The position numbers and the translations under genes are program-made. Shown here one piece after another: positions 33,923-42,151 of a stretch of DNA of 53,629 nucleotides. Within the stretch, counting starts at the first letter, position 1, and every line of letters starts with the position of its first letter. This DNA is from an uncultured archaeon. Its GTDB lineage: Archaea > Thermoproteota > Nitrososphaeria_A > Caldarchaeales > Calditenuaceae. Below the pieces are notes generated by a model. It saw only the letters and a program-made list of their open reading frames with translations. It did not search any database and was not told the DNA's origin. The DNA lies in NCBI GenBank assembly GCA_938017985.1, contig CALIKS010000020.1:1-53629 (forward strand), written 5' to 3'.

Positions 33923-34489
33923 TCAGTAAGACATCCTGGCCAGCTTTCTTCTCTGGGCATAGCTGTCGAGAAACTTGTACACAGCGCTGTGAGGCGCACC
34001 GTTAATAAGCATCATGACTGCCTGCTGCGCGGCCGAAGCGTCGTCCGGCCGGCCAATAATCGCGACCGTGTCCCCATAAATAGAGACATCGACATGCGCA
34101 TTCTCCTCGATTATCCTCCTCGTCTTTCCACCGGAACCAATGATCCGTGCCTTCACCCTGCTGCAGTTCTCAGGATTCTTACCAACATGCTCAGGAAGAT
34201 CAATAATGATTAGTGAGACATCGTCTTCAAGCAGCTTTAATGCCTTCTCAGGCCTAAACCCGCAGCCTACTGCCAGAACAACGTCCCTCGCCTTCAGGAG
34301 AGAGACTGGGTCTCCGCCCTCAGACATGGGCTTAGCGAGCAATAACTCAACTACTCCTGTGGAATCTACTCGAAGCAAGACGCCGAGCTCCTCCTCAATT
34401 CTCTTCTTGAATGAGCCCGAAGGGCCCAGCAGGACGGGTACCCTCTCCTTCGGAATATTCACGAAGTATGACCCATGAATGGCCGCCAT
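33923..34489 (-). CDS. KH-domain RNA-binding protein, Dim2/Pno1 (Krr1-like) family
   Basis: 188 residues with two KH modules. The first (VPVLLGPSGSFKKRIEEELG) has a GxxG-like loop and the second (KARIIGSGGKTRRIIEENAH) has the canonical GSGG loop. The C terminus KFLDSYAQRRKL is the signature helix of archaeal Dim2. In eukaryotes Dim2/Pno1 binds the 3' end of pre-18S rRNA; the archaeal protein binds the 16S 3' region and aIF2. No rio1 or aIF1A partner is adjacent here. Confidence 0.88.
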   Translation of the reverse strand: MAAIHGSYFVNIPKERVPVLLGPSGSFKKRIEEELGVLLRVDSTGVVELLLAKPMSEGGDPVSLLKARDVVLAVGCGFRPEKALKLLEDDVSLIIIDLPEHVGKNPENCSRVKARIIGSGGKTRRIIEENAHVDVSIYGDTVAIIGRPDDASAAQQAVMMLINGAPHSAVYKFLDSYAQRRKLARMSY

Positions 34490-34529
34490 CTATGTCTAAT
34501 GGAAATAGACGATGCTCGATGCTTTATAC

Positions 34530-35111
34530 CTAGCCCGACTTCTCTGAGTTATTTTCTGTCTTCGGCGTCGAGGCTTCAAGTGCTTCCTGTATCTTCTTCC
34601 TGACCTGGACTATCGAGTCTTCTACTCCTAGGAAGTCGGCAAAGAGCTTCGTCGTTCTGAGAATGTATGTCCTTCCTTTCTTCTCTGCTTCTACGAGTCC
34701 TCTCTCGACTAGTTCTGCTATCTGTCTGTACGCCCTATTGCCCCTGACCGCTGCTACGGTGGACCTAGCGACGGGCTGATGATAAGCGATGAATGATAGT
34801 GTACGGAGCAGCCCAGAGCTCAGCAATGGTTTACCAATGTATCTCCTAACAGCATTGACATATTCCGGCCTTAGATGCATCATGTATTTTCCACCAGGAA
34901 ACCTAGAAATAATGAATGGTCTATTAGTAGCGGTGTACTCGTCGTTGAGTATCTTGACGATGTCTATGAGGCCAGACTCGTCATTAAAGCCAGTCGCCGA
35001 TAGGAGAACCCTTGACTCTACAGGTTTATCGGAGGAGAAGAGAATAGCCTCAACGAGCGTCTTCGCCCTCGGTATATCTACTGGGCGAGTAGTTTTTTTA
35101 CGCCTAGGCAC
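34530..35111 (-). CDS. scpB: Segregation and condensation protein ScpB
   Basis: 193 residues with two winged helices: KTLVEAILFSSDKPVESRVL, LLSSGLLRTLSFIAYHQPVA and RGNRAYRQIAELVERGLVEA. ScpB dimers bind the kleisin ScpA in the SMC complex that compacts and separates chromosomes. GTG start inside the end of scpA (eight-base overlap) with GAGGCAGGG upstream. The charged C-terminal tail is likely disordered. Confidence 0.88.
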   Translation of the reverse strand: MPRRKKTTRPVDIPRAKTLVEAILFSSDKPVESRVLLSATGFNDESGLIDIVKILNDEYTATNRPFIISRFPGGKYMMHLRPEYVNAVRRYIGKPLLSSGLLRTLSFIAYHQPVARSTVAAVRGNRAYRQIAELVERGLVEAEKKGRTYILRTTKLFADFLGVEDSIVQVRKKIQEALEASTPKTENNSEKSG

Positions 35112-35742
35112 CCTGCCTCGCCCTCGTGATGATTATGTCCAGAGAGGCTTCGTCTTGATAAAGCTCAACAAATCCTCGACTCGCTGCGAACAGGACAAGT
35201 ATGAATATTCTCGCAGCCTCGGCCCTGCTTAATCCATTGATTAGGCTGCTAAACATGAGTGAGCCGTCTCCCAACATTGCGTCTAGCTGGGAGATGAAGC
35301 TTTCAAGCTCCTCCTCTATCTTTAAGAGATACTCATCAAGCTTGATGTCGATATTTATTTGCTCGAACTTCGATTCTTTTTTAGCCTCTTCAAGTCCAAG
35401 AATTACGGTGCGCAGTGCATTGACAACATCTATGAGCGTAGTGGCGAGAAAGCTGGACTTTACAGGAACATCTATTGGAGGAGGAACGACTAGGTTGGGC
35501 TTCTCCTGCTGAGGAGTAGTATCGATAGGCTCAGACAGCCTCTTAGATTTTGCGAGATGAATCTGAGCAGCATTCTGCACCGCAACTCCAGCTAGCCTCA
35601 CATTAATCTCCAGCCTGCGTAATGCTTCTTCAAGCATTCTGAGAAGTTTAACTAAATCGACTTTCCATGGGTCAACCTTATTGATCATCACTACGTCAAG
35701 CAGCAATCTCCAATCATCAAGCGTTAATGATTTAGTTTTCAT
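35104..35742 (-). CDS. scpA: Segregation and condensation protein ScpA (kleisin)
   Basis: 212 residues. The N-terminal helical domain contains LLLDVVMINKVDPWKVDLVK, the ScpA signature that contacts the SMC head-neck. A central variable linker is followed by the C-terminal winged helix (LINGLSRAEAARIFILVLFA). The longest ORF starts at GTG 35754, but that GTG is part of a GGTGAG ribosome site. I choose ATG 35742, seven bases after it. The gene overlaps smc by 11 bases and scpB by eight. Confidence 0.88.
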   Translation of the reverse strand: MKTKSLTLDDWRLLLDVVMINKVDPWKVDLVKLLRMLEEALRRLEINVRLAGVAVQNAAQIHLAKSKRLSEPIDTTPQQEKPNLVVPPPIDVPVKSSFLATTLIDVVNALRTVILGLEEAKKESKFEQINIDIKLDEYLLKIEEELESFISQLDAMLGDGSLMFSSLINGLSRAEAARIFILVLFAASRGFVELYQDEASLDIIITRARQGA

Positions 35743-38700
35743 TGATCTTCTCACCCATTTTCGTGACTACTATTCTTGACTCGCCTGCCTTGTTGTAGAC
35801 GCCTACGAGTAGCTCTGAACGTTCGGCCATGATGTCTTTAAGCGAGATAGCGATTATCTGGGTCTTCCTAGACATCTCGCTGAATAGTTCTGAGAGATTC
35901 TTAGTGTAGGAGGCATCCATATGTGCGTCCACCTCGTCAAATATTAAGAAGTCGGCAGGCGTCAGTCCTTGGAAAGACATGAGGAGAGAGACCGCGGCAA
36001 CTGATTTTTCACCACCACTCACGCTTCTAGAGGAGCGAGGAGATTTCCCCACAAACTTAACAATCATCTCGACTCCGGACTCGTTTGGCTTGTCCGGCTC
36101 TGATAGCTCCAGCCATGCCTCTCCGCCTGTTAGTCTGTTGAAGAAGTATCCGAAGCCTTCAGAGACTCTCCTCAGCGTTGACATGAATATCTCCTGTTTT
36201 TCGGCATCTATCAACTCGATGACTCTTAATATCTCTCTCCTCTCCTTTTCGAGCTCTGCTATCCTGAACGACCTATGCTTATAGTTCTCCACCAATTCTA
36301 GGTACTGACTCGCAGCGAGCTGATTGACTGGCCCCATACTGTTTAGCTCAGACTCCAGCTCAGCATAGATCTCTTCCTTAACCCCGGGGTCAAGATGAAT
36401 CATGTCACCCTCGATTCCTGCTGGTAATTCTCTCAGCTTCTCTTCAAGTGCACTTCTACGCATTGTGAGCTCTATCTTTGACATTCTGATGGCTTGGTAT
36501 CGACTCTCTAGCTCTGATAATTGAGTCCGAAGCTTCTCGAGATTTTGGCTGTCCTCGTCGATGAGGCTTCTGAGAGAAGCCACCTCTGTCCTCAAGCCTG
36601 ATATTAACTCCAAGTACTTCTTACCCTCGCTGAGTAGGCATCGCTGTTTTTCAAGTACCTCCAAATACTTGAGGGCATAAGTCCTCACGCTCCTCTTATA
36701 CTCCTCACTCGCATTCTCCAATATTGCTCTGCGTTCAAAGATCTCCTTAATTAAATCTTCTAATCTCTTGGCCTCTCTGCTTATCTCGTCTATTCTTTGC
36801 CTAATTGCCTTCTTATCTGAGAGTAACTCACTCCTAATGCTTGCATATCTCGCTATAGACCTGTTTATTTCATCAAGCTTCTCGACGAGTTGAGTCCTAG
36901 TCGTGGCGTCTATCTTTTCATTGCTTGGCCACTTTTCGGAGAGCTTCTCTAGCTCACTTCTGATGAGTGCAGCCTCTTCGCTTAGGTTCTCGATCTCTTT
37001 CTCAATATGTGAAATTGAGTTTTCCAGCCTTGACTTCTCGTATCTAAGCATTGTTAAGGATTTTTCATCGACTTTAATCTTCTCCTTAACAGCGTTTATG
37101 CTCGTCTCTATCTCTATTTTTTTGGCCCTAAGGCTTTCTACCTCTTCATCGAGCATTCTGGCTGATTTTTCCAACTCGTCTATCTTCTTCTTGAGTAATT
37201 CTTCATGTCTTGCCAGGTCGTTGACTATGTCGATTATTTTCTGGACTTGTTTAGTCTTGCCGAGAGATGCTAAGTATCCATACCCATCCCAATAAGCACC
37301 ATCTATGTTTATTGCAGGCTTACCAGCCCTGAGCTCCCGAGATTCTCTTAAGAGCCTTGCACCTCTCAGAGCAATGTGTAGCGCCCTTGCTCCCTCGATA
37401 GAGGATGTCTCAGCCATGCATGCAAGACACTCCTCGCCTAGACATTGATATGGCTCCTCCAAGCTTATGACTGATAGTTCGACTCCACTCTCGGCGGCCG
37501 CCATTATGAGTGCAGCGGCAACCGAGCTTCGCCTCACGACTAAAGAATTAAGCCTGTCGCCAAGTGCCCTGATGTATAATGCCTCTAGTCCTCGGGGAGG
37601 TCTGAATAGTTCTGATAACACTCCAACCACCTCGCTATTCATGCTCGACGAGACAATATCAGAGATCTCTCTCCTAATTCTGGACTCAGGACTTATCTTT
37701 GCTCTTCCCTCAATTATTAGTCGCTCAACCTCTGCCAAGAAGCTAGACAGCTTCTCAATCCTCGACCTGAGAAATGTAGCAGTGTTGGAGAGATTTTTTA
37801 GCTGATGCTCCAATCTATCTTTATCCTCAATGAGAATTTTCAAGGACTCCTGATTCTTGCTTAAAACGTTCTGGAGACGATCAATCTCCTCAGAGATCTC
37901 CGCGAGCTTATTCTTCTTCTCCTGCAGACTCTCCCTCAGCGAGGCTATCCTCCCAGTCTTTGCCTCTAATAGTCTTTCTTTTTCAAGGATGACTCTTCTG
38001 AAACTCTCCTCTTCTCTCTTATGTTTAGCAATCTCCTCCTCAAGCTCTCTGAGTTGTCCTGATATCTCATTTCTACTCTTCTCTAATTTTTCTATCTCGT
38101 CCTCCACCGAGGCCAGCCTTGCCGCTGCTTCTTCATCCTTGACGAGTAGCTGGCTTAATAACTCGTTAAGCATGTTTAGACGAGCCTTAGCCGACTCTTC
38201 ACTAAGCATAATCTCGAGGAGTTGTCTTCGAATGCTTGATAGACGTGTACCGTCCGACCTAATTGATGTCTTTAGCCTCTCTAACTCTGCCCTAGAAGTC
38301 TCTATAGTGGAGGATAATTCCTCCTCAATCTTCGTCTTTTTACTCAGCTCTGCCTCAAGAATGGCCACTTTTTCTGTAAGTGATGCTCTGTGACTGTTGA
38401 GCCTTGCTAGTTCCTCCTCAATCATTGTTTTTTCTTGGAGTATTTTTTCCTCGTCTTCCAGTAGTCTCGCCAACTCGGAGTCCATCTCGACTATGCTGCT
38501 CCTCAGCTTCTCCGCCTTGAGGCTAGTTAGCTCCCTCTCGAGTATGCTTCTACGAATTAGCTGGGTCTTCTCAAGCTCGAGCTGCCTGACACGTTGCTTG
38601 ACCTCTAGTGTTCCAGCCCTCGCAACTGCGATGTTTCTCTCGGCTTGGTCCAGTTGCTCAAGCGCCTCTGCCTTTCTCCTATCATACTCAGCAGTGCCGG

Positions 38701-39193
38701 CTATCTCGTCTATTAATTTTCTAAGCTCTTCGGGACTTGTCTCGGCTATTCCAAGCACTGCTCCCTGAGAAATAATGTTGTAGCCAGAAGGCTTAATATT
38801 GGCAGCAGAGAGAAGAGTCAGTAGCTCCATCCTAGAGACAGACTTGCCGTTAACCTGATACACACTCTCGCCGCTCTGCATGAGTCTCCTAGTAACCGTG
38901 ACCTCGTCTGCATCCATCGGAATTCCTCTGTCAGAATTGTCAAAAACGACAGAGACCCTGGCATATCCAGACTTTGAGCCATTTGACTCATAGATAAGCT
39001 CGGAGAGCCTAGAGACTCTGAGGGCGTGTGGGCTCAGCTCGCCTAGCGCAAACTTCACGGCGTCAATGACGTTGCTCTTCCCACCGCCATTCGGGCCGGT
39101 AATGACGGTAAATCCCCTCGGAATATCTATCGTGTTTCTCCTGGGCCCGAAAGACTTGAAGCCATAAATAGTAATCTTCTTAATTGTGACCAT
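35732..39193 (-). CDS. smc: Chromosome segregation SMC ATPase
   Basis: 1153 residues with the full SMC plan. N-terminal head with Walker A ITGPNGGGKSNVIDA (~31-45) and Q loop region; long coiled coils (~170-500 and ~660-990). Hinge at about 510-650 (EVVGVLSELFRPPRGLEALY). C-terminal head with signature RSSRSVSGGEKSVAAVSLL and Walker B PADFLIFDEVDAHMD. First gene of an overlapping smc-scpA-scpB operon, an arrangement more usual in bacteria and found in some archaea. The start ATG is in the 145-base divergent spacer with secE. Confidence 0.96.
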   Translation of the reverse strand: MVTIKKITIYGFKSFGPRRNTIDIPRGFTVITGPNGGGKSNVIDAVKFALGELSPHALRVSRLSELIYESNGSKSGYARVSVVFDNSDRGIPMDADEVTVTRRLMQSGESVYQVNGKSVSRMELLTLLSAANIKPSGYNIISQGAVLGIAETSPEELRKLIDEIAGTAEYDRRKAEALEQLDQAERNIAVARAGTLEVKQRVRQLELEKTQLIRRSILERELTSLKAEKLRSSIVEMDSELARLLEDEEKILQEKTMIEEELARLNSHRASLTEKVAILEAELSKKTKIEEELSSTIETSRAELERLKTSIRSDGTRLSSIRRQLLEIMLSEESAKARLNMLNELLSQLLVKDEEAAARLASVEDEIEKLEKSRNEISGQLRELEEEIAKHKREEESFRRVILEKERLLEAKTGRIASLRESLQEKKNKLAEISEEIDRLQNVLSKNQESLKILIEDKDRLEHQLKNLSNTATFLRSRIEKLSSFLAEVERLIIEGRAKISPESRIRREISDIVSSSMNSEVVGVLSELFRPPRGLEALYIRALGDRLNSLVVRRSSVAAALIMAAAESGVELSVISLEEPYQCLGEECLACMAETSSIEGARALHIALRGARLLRESRELRAGKPAINIDGAYWDGYGYLASLGKTKQVQKIIDIVNDLARHEELLKKKIDELEKSARMLDEEVESLRAKKIEIETSINAVKEKIKVDEKSLTMLRYEKSRLENSISHIEKEIENLSEEAALIRSELEKLSEKWPSNEKIDATTRTQLVEKLDEINRSIARYASIRSELLSDKKAIRQRIDEISREAKRLEDLIKEIFERRAILENASEEYKRSVRTYALKYLEVLEKQRCLLSEGKKYLELISGLRTEVASLRSLIDEDSQNLEKLRTQLSELESRYQAIRMSKIELTMRRSALEEKLRELPAGIEGDMIHLDPGVKEEIYAELESELNSMGPVNQLAASQYLELVENYKHRSFRIAELEKERREILRVIELIDAEKQEIFMSTLRRVSEGFGYFFNRLTGGEAWLELSEPDKPNESGVEMIVKFVGKSPRSSRSVSGGEKSVAAVSLLMSFQGLTPADFLIFDEVDAHMDASYTKNLSELFSEMSRKTQIIAISLKDIMAERSELLVGVYNKAGESRIVVTKMGEKINEN

Positions 39194-39303
39194 TCCGAGA
39201 CTTTCCTCATTCTACTCTTGCTAGTGAATATTTATCTTAAACCCTGGGTCGGAGGGCTGTATTTCACGACTAGTACGGCCATCATCCCTAAAAGCCTAGT
39301 AGG

Positions 39304-39312
39304 AATATATAT
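39304..39312 (+). promoter_or_regulatory. TATA box of secE-spt5
   Basis: aatatatat is centred about 31 bases before the secE ATG, so the mRNA should be almost leaderless. It marks the head of the secE-spt5-uL11 unit. Confidence 0.6.
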
Positions 39313-39338
39313 GAGGATAGAATTGATAATTCATAGAT

Positions 39339-39509
39339 ATGGGCTTAAAGGAATTCGCCAAGTCGGTGGTGATGCTCTTCAAGGTATCAAGCAAGCCTAG
39401 TCGAGAAGAATTCCTACTCCTATTCAGGGTCGTGCTGATAGGCATAGCACTAATAGGAGTAATCGCCTTCATCGTCAGATTCTTGATGCTTGCCATTCAG
39501 GGTGCCTAA
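39339..39509 (+). CDS. secE: Preprotein translocase subunit SecE (Sec61 gamma)
   Basis: 56 residues. MGLKEFAKSVVMLFKVSSKP is the amphipathic cytoplasmic helix; SREEFLLLFRVVLIGIALIG and the following residues to FIVRFLML form the single transmembrane helix. Length, topology and position directly before spt5 are those of archaeal SecE, which clamps the SecY channel. The stop TAA is two bases before the spt5 TTG. Confidence 0.9.
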   Translation: MGLKEFAKSVVMLFKVSSKPSREEFLLLFRVVLIGIALIGVIAFIVRFLMLAIQGA

Positions 39510-39511
39510 TA

Positions 39512-39967
39512 TTGAGCGTAGAGACGAAGTACAAGATATTTGCCATAAGGACGACAGTTGGGCAGGAGAGAAACGTCGCTAGAATGATTCTTAATAGGCT
39601 TGACGAGAACGTCGAGGACATAGCCTCTGTCTTCATCTTGCCATCAATAAGGGGATACGTCTTCGTAGAAGCACTAGACAGGGATAAAGTCGTAATGCAT
39701 ATTCAGGGAATCATGCACATAAAGTCTAAGCCAATAGCTGCCATGCGGCTCGAAGAACTTGAGCGACACATAATCGAGAAGCCGATAATAGAGACGATTG
39801 ATATAGGCCTAATTGTCGAGGTGATTGCAGGCCCACTCAAAGGAGTGACTGGAAAAATCATCAGGATAGACAAGCTAAAGAAAGAAGTAACAATAGAACT
39901 AATTGAGAGTAGGTATCCATTACCAATATCAGTACCGGTAAACTACGTGAGGCCAGTCTCAAAATAA
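39512..39967 (+). CDS. spt5: Transcription elongation factor Spt5 (NusG homologue)
   Basis: 151 residues: NGN domain (IFAIRTTVGQERNVARMIL, LPSIRGYVFVEA) and KOW motif (VIAGPLKGVTGKIIRIDKLK). It binds the RNA polymerase clamp with Spt4. TTG start, coupled to secE. The secE-spt5-uL11 order is the conserved archaeal one. Confidence 0.95.
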   Translation: MSVETKYKIFAIRTTVGQERNVARMILNRLDENVEDIASVFILPSIRGYVFVEALDRDKVVMHIQGIMHIKSKPIAAMRLEELERHIIEKPIIETIDIGLIVEVIAGPLKGVTGKIIRIDKLKKEVTIELIESRYPLPISVPVNYVRPVSK

Positions 39968-40034
39968 TTTAACATGCATCCGAGATAGGGTTTTTAATAC
40001 GCTTACTGCTCCTCTCCGTAGGATGAGTGAATAA

Positions 40035-40523
40035 ATGCCTGAGAAACAGTTTAAGTTTCTAATAGAAGGTGGAAAAGCAACAGCTGCCCCGCCAATAGGT
40101 CCCGCACTCACACCACTAGGAGTAAACGTGCTTCAGATAATCGAGAAGATCAACTCCGAGACGGCAGAGTTTAGGGGAATGAAGGTACCGATCATCGTCA
40201 CGGTAGACACAGATACGAAGGATTTTAGAATCGAGGTAGGTACGCCCTCAGTAGCAGCATTAATCGCGAAAGAGACTGGAATCGAGAAGGGCTCCAAGAT
40301 GCCCGGCAAGGAACCTGCAGGAGATATTAGTTTTGAGTCGCTCGTAAAGATAGCTAGGCTAAAGATGTCTTCTCTAAGGGTAAAGTCGCTGAAGGCGGCG
40401 GTAAAGACAGTCGTTGGGACATGCATTAGCATGGGCATCACTATTGATAGCAAGAATCCAAAAGAGGTCCTCGCAGAGATAGACTCGGGAAGATATGACG
40501 ATCTCTTGGAAAAAGCTACTTGA
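40035..40523 (+). CDS. rpl11: 50S ribosomal protein uL11
   Basis: 162 residues. FLIEGGKATAAPPIGPALTP is the universal uL11 N-terminal motif; the C-terminal RNA-binding domain (KAAVKTVVGTCISMGITID) binds the GTPase-associated region of 23S rRNA. A GGATGA ribosome site lies upstream and an AT box (gtttttaat) precedes it. The stop lies inside the tail of the oppositely oriented uL1 gene (eight-base overlap). Confidence 0.97.
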   Translation: MPEKQFKFLIEGGKATAAPPIGPALTPLGVNVLQIIEKINSETAEFRGMKVPIIVTVDTDTKDFRIEVGTPSVAALIAKETGIEKGSKMPGKEPAGDISFESLVKIARLKMSSLRVKSLKAAVKTVVGTCISMGITIDSKNPKEVLAEIDSGRYDDLLEKAT

Positions 40524-41181
40524 CTCTCGAGATGTCTAGTTTTATCGGCTGACCCATCGTTGTCTTAATGTATATGGACTTAATGTTAGCCCATTTTTTC
40601 TCAAGCTTTTCGACCACACGATTAATTACTTCATTTGCATTCTCCATAAGTTCTGAGACATGCATATCTTCAGTACCTATCATGCAGGAAACTTGGGGAA
40701 TCTTCCTAAGCCTAACAGTAATGCTCCTTTTGTACCTCGAAGCAAGACTATCTATATTTATGTTTGGTGGAATTGGGACCGGAGATTTGCCGAGAGACCC
40801 TAGGGCCGCGCCGAGTGCACGGGCAGCAATAGGCATCAATGATGGCTCAACCAAAAAGTAATCATACTCCCTTGCTATTTTTTTCGCGGCCTTCTTGTTC
40901 CCAATGAGTGCTTCCACTTCGGGCTTCTCGAATACTTTGTCCACGTTAGTGCTGCGACTGGCCTCGAGTGCTATTGCTCCAGACGCGATGACGGCTATCT
41001 TTCTTGGTTTTCCGTCTAGGCCGCGGGGCAGCTCTATGGTCTCGGTAAATCTCTTCTCCGGCTTACTGACATCCACATCCTTCAAATTTATTATTAGTTC
41101 TACTGACTGGATGAAGTTTTTCTTTTCTCTCTTGGATAGTGCCTCGCCGAGCTTTTCATCCAGCTTGATGAGTGATGACAA
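40516..41181 (-). CDS. rpl1: 50S ribosomal protein uL1, reversed within the stalk gene cluster
   Basis: 221 residues, full length for archaeal uL1: KNFIQSVELIINLKDVDVSK, PRKIAVIASG, YDYFLVEPSLMPIAARALGA, and the RSITVRLRKIPQVSCMIG end. It binds 23S rRNA at the L1 stalk and in archaea can repress its own mRNA. Gene order uL11-uL1-uL10 is conserved but this gene points the opposite way to both neighbours. It therefore cannot be on the uL11 transcript. Confidence 0.96.
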   Translation of the reverse strand: MSSLIKLDEKLGEALSKREKKNFIQSVELIINLKDVDVSKPEKRFTETIELPRGLDGKPRKIAVIASGAIALEASRSTNVDKVFEKPEVEALIGNKKAAKKIAREYDYFLVEPSLMPIAARALGAALGSLGKSPVPIPPNINIDSLASRYKRSITVRLRKIPQVSCMIGTEDMHVSELMENANEVINRVVEKLEKKWANIKSIYIKTTMGQPIKLDISRVK

Positions 41182-41256
41182 TTTTTCACGAACCTATTTT
41201 TATGCTGCTCTGGGTATATTTAGGTTTAAGCCTCACTATCCAGACACGTCGAGGAC

Positions 41257-41266
41257 GGTTAAATAG
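41257..41266 (+). promoter_or_regulatory. TATA box of the uL10 gene
   Basis: ggttaaatag is centred about 29 bases before the uL10 ATG, predicting a leaderless mRNA. The presence of a private promoter fits uL10 being cut off from uL11 by the reversed uL1 gene. Confidence 0.6.
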
Positions 41267-41290
41267 TGGCTACGGTCAGAATATTCAGAA

Positions 41291-42151
41291 ATGAGCTATA
41301 CACCGAGCGTCCTTAAGATGCGAGATATTAAGAAAAGAAAGGTCGAGGAGCTTCAAGGCCTCTTCAGGAAATATCGAGTAGTAGGAGTGCTGGACCTAAC
41401 TAGGACGAAGGCCGACCTCCTACATGAGTTTAGAAAAAGAATGGAGGGCAAGGCAGTCATTAAAGTCTCAAAGAAGACATTAGCAGTCATAGCGGCTGAG
41501 ATGGCCGGCAGAACCGCGGCAAGGCAGTTCCTCGAGTCTTTAAAGAGACCAGTCGGGCTCATCTTTACAGATGTAAACCCATTCTTATTATCCATAGAGC
41601 TTGAGAGGAATAAGGTATTGACCTATGCCAAGCCAAACGAGAAGACTGACATAGACGTTGTCATTCCTGAAATGAATACTGGACTGAGCCCTGGACCAAT
41701 ACTATCAGAATTCGGCAAGATGAGGATACCTACAAAAATAGTGGACGGAATGATATGGATAGCGAAGGAGACAGTCGCGGCAAAGAAGGGCGACACGCTC
41801 TCGCCTCAACTTGCCGGACTACTGGTAAAGCTCGATATAAAATCTGTGTATCGGAGCCTTACACTTATAGCGGCGATCGATGAGGAATTACTAATTCCTC
41901 CAGAGTCCTTAAAGCTAGACCTAGACAAGACTATGAAGGAAGTATCAATGGCGCATGGGATGGCAATAAGCCTAGCAGTTGCAACATCATATCCAGCATT
42001 AGAAGTAATACAGACAATTATCGCTAAGGCGGTAAGGGAGGCTTTGGCACTATCAGTAGAGGCGTCATACCCAGCCTCAGAAGCATTACCAAACATACTT
42101 GCAAGAGCTGAACAGCATGCAAAAATCCTGGAGAAGCTCGCTGCAGCCTAG
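41291..42151 (+). CDS. rpl10: 50S ribosomal protein uL10 (P0 stalk base) without acidic tail
   Basis: 286 residues. N-terminal rRNA-binding domain (KVEELQGLFRKYRVVGVLDL, LSPGPILSEFGKMRIPTKI) followed by the spine helices that bind P1 dimers (VSMAHGMAISLAVATSYPAL repeats twice, then SEALPNILARAEQHAKILEK). It stops at KLAAA and lacks the Glu/Lys tail ending in LGALFG-type residues that many archaeal P0 proteins share with P1. Its last four bases overlap the reversed alaS gene. Confidence 0.95.
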   Translation: MSYTPSVLKMRDIKKRKVEELQGLFRKYRVVGVLDLTRTKADLLHEFRKRMEGKAVIKVSKKTLAVIAAEMAGRTAARQFLESLKRPVGLIFTDVNPFLLSIELERNKVLTYAKPNEKTDIDVVIPEMNTGLSPGPILSEFGKMRIPTKIVDGMIWIAKETVAAKKGDTLSPQLAGLLVKLDIKSVYRSLTLIAAIDEELLIPPESLKLDLDKTMKEVSMAHGMAISLAVATSYPALEVIQTIIAKAVREALALSVEASYPASEALPNILARAEQHAKILEKLAAA

